From: Oncomelania hupensis
Taxonomy: Eukaryota; Mollusca; Gastropoda; Littorinimorpha; Pomatiopsidae
NCBI GenBank assembly: GCA_036898135.1
Contig: CM072516.1
Span: forward strand, 64,498,982-64,562,981
DNA: 64,000 nt
Direction of reading: 5' to 3'
Part shown: positions 63,001 through 64,000 of the stretch, in pieces
Layout: each line of letters begins with the position of its first letter
How positions within the stretch are numbered: the stretch's first letter is position 1
The notes under the pieces: model-generated
The model's database searches: none
What the model saw: only the letters and a program-made list of their open reading frames with translations
Told to the model about the DNA's origin: nothing
Program-made: the position numbers and the translations under genes

Positions 63001-63290
63001 ACAATTAGTAGTGTATGCATTTTATATGTATGTGTTTTGTTAATATTTTATAATGATGTTTATATTCTATCTTGTTTTTTGTAAACGAGGGTTCGATACA
63101 TTAGAATAAAACCTCAGTGTCCCCTGCATAGTATGCCTTTATTGTAAAGTGACTGGCTGGTAGAGTGCCTTTAGTATTACCATTAGGGTTGTTTCAGCAG
63201 ATCTTTTATACGGATCAGGGGTGAGTCCTCATTCAACCAAGTTGTAGCCCTGATTCGGCTCTTTGCAGTCTGATAGACCCTATAAAAATG
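63001..63290 (+). repeat. repeat family A, 3' half
   Basis: TGCATTTTATATGTATGTGT to AGTCTGATAGACCCTATAAA, directly abutting the 5' end of the LINE fragment, so the LINE probably inserted into this copy. Confidence 0.8.
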
Positions 63291-63365
63291 ACTGAGTATA
63301 TGTTATAAACTGATAACAGAACAAGTGTTGAGAAGTGGAACACTTTGAATTAGAGTGTACATAAA

Positions 63366-63640
63366 AAAAGGTAAAGGTAGTCCCATAGCCTTGTGACCGT
63401 AGGGGAGCGTGATGTTGGAGATCACACATATCTTGGGCCAGTGTAATGAGGGTGATGCCCATCTCTCTCCCTCGCTGCTTTACCTTCCCCACCCTTAAGA
63501 GAGTAGGTACTCAGTCACAGTTGAGTCAACTGGGGGCGTTGTTATTTGTCGCTTCACGTTTTGCGGTCACCCATCCAAGTGCTAACCGCACTGGACGGTG
63601 CTTAACTTGCGACACAGTAGCGAGTGCTAAGAAGAATCAT
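63366..63640 (-). repeat. 5S rRNA-derived SINE (SINE3-like)
   Basis: On the minus strand the head contains AAGTTAAGCACCGTCCAG, TGCGGTTAGCACTTGGATGG and GTGACCGC. It lines up with the 5S rRNA internal promoter and helix (AAGCTAAGCA, GGTTAGTACTTGGATGG, GAGACCGC). A non-5S body (GAGTACCTACTCTCTTAAGG, CTCCCCTACGGTCACAAGGC) and a T-rich end (ACCTTTACCTTTTTTT) follow. The 5' half of the 5S gene is diverged, so it is a retroposon and not a 5S gene. Confidence 0.8.
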
Positions 63641-63727
63641 AATGAATGAGTTAAAATATACAAAACTATACAAAAAGGTAACAAATAAAATATAAACAAT
63701 GACAATAAATCTTAAGTATGGCAAATG

Positions 63728-63734
63728 CCACACG

Positions 63735-63770
<36 letters not shown>
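63728..63770. repeat. (CA)n microsatellite
   Basis: CACGCA then a perfect CA run; the Val/Cys minus-strand frame is its translation. Confidence 0.95.
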
Positions 63771-63775
<5 letters not shown>

Positions 63776-63858
63776 AAAAACGCCGTTGTTATGACTTTCA
63801 TGAAACGCCAACACGTTGTTTGGACTTTTTTTTTAAAAAGTTTGTCCGGTTTTTGAAG

Positions 63859-63900
63859 TTAACCCTAACCTATCCCTAAGCCTAACCCAGCCCTAACCTT
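63859..63900. repeat. degenerate telomere-like CCCTAA patch
   Basis: Five CCTAA/CCCTAA-like hexamers are spaced 6-7 bp apart (AACCCTAACC, TCCCTAAGCC, AACCCAGCCCTAACC). Too short and diverged to be a telomere; it resembles the patch at about 8,729. Confidence 0.4.
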
Positions 63901-64000
63901 AAAAGAACACTGTTTTGACCTCAAAATAACGGGGCCATCAAAAAACGTAGGTAGAGTATAAAGAGTGTGTAACAATAACTGCGTTTCTACACACACACAC

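Noticed and set aside
63859..63900. Chromosome end
   Set aside because: Only a few degenerate CCCTAA-like units, and ordinary sequence continues to the window edge.

Overview
The window is intron-rich, repeat-dense eukaryotic nuclear DNA from an invertebrate animal. A mollusc is most likely, judging by the RTE-type LINEs, the 5S-derived and tRNA-derived SINEs and the TRIM-like and MIB/HERC2 domains, but this is inferred and the species cannot be named. There are no operons, CRISPR arrays or rRNA genes. Most long open frames are microsatellite translations or retroelement debris.

The backbone is one complete gene on the + strand from 8,191 to about 37,800: a choline transporter-like protein (SLC44/CTL, closest to CTL1). 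I could assemble all 20 coding exons with GT/AG junctions and matching phases, giving 665 aa, followed by a 3' UTR with an AATAAA signal at 37,776. Its 8.5-kb intron 2 (9,794-18,256) contains a second complete gene on the opposite strand (16,573 down to 12,225): four exons encoding a 343-aa RING / B-box-like / coiled-coil / MIB-HERC2-like protein, a TRIM-like putative E3 ligase with an unusual C-terminal domain.

The rest is mobile DNA, often nested. CTL intron 7 holds a CAAT-tailed repeat, split by a TIR DNA transposon (33-bp TIRs, GGTT duplication), which is split in turn by a full-length 3.34-kb RTE-like LINE (22,327-25,663, GTTTGTTTGT duplication). Eight further truncated copies of that LINE are scattered across the window. 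One of them, in the RING-gene intron, is interrupted by a 561-bp solo LTR with an ATCAG duplication. CTL intron 12 carries a 1-kb direct-repeat unit that looks LTR-like.

Downstream of the gene are a 17-unit minisatellite (38.0-38.8 kb), an AT-cored palindrome, a 1.9-kb fold-back element containing a second LTR copy, and a cluster of CAAT-tailed repeats (41.8-43.9 kb). From 45 to 61 kb lie what appear to be two large copies of one undescribed DNA transposon, whose ends begin TGTACAAAT and are dense in GGTGACC motifs. The first copy carries a zinc-finger-like exon fused in frame to a tyrosine-recombinase-like tail, and a PDZ-domain exon that looks captured. The second contains a CR1/Jockey-type reverse transcriptase remnant and an 850-bp palindrome. 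The right edge has inverted LINE pieces and a 5S rRNA-derived SINE.

The left edge (1-8,190) has no confidently assigned gene. It holds a THAP-domain exon fragment, a decayed RT tail, microsatellites and the upstream region of the transporter gene.
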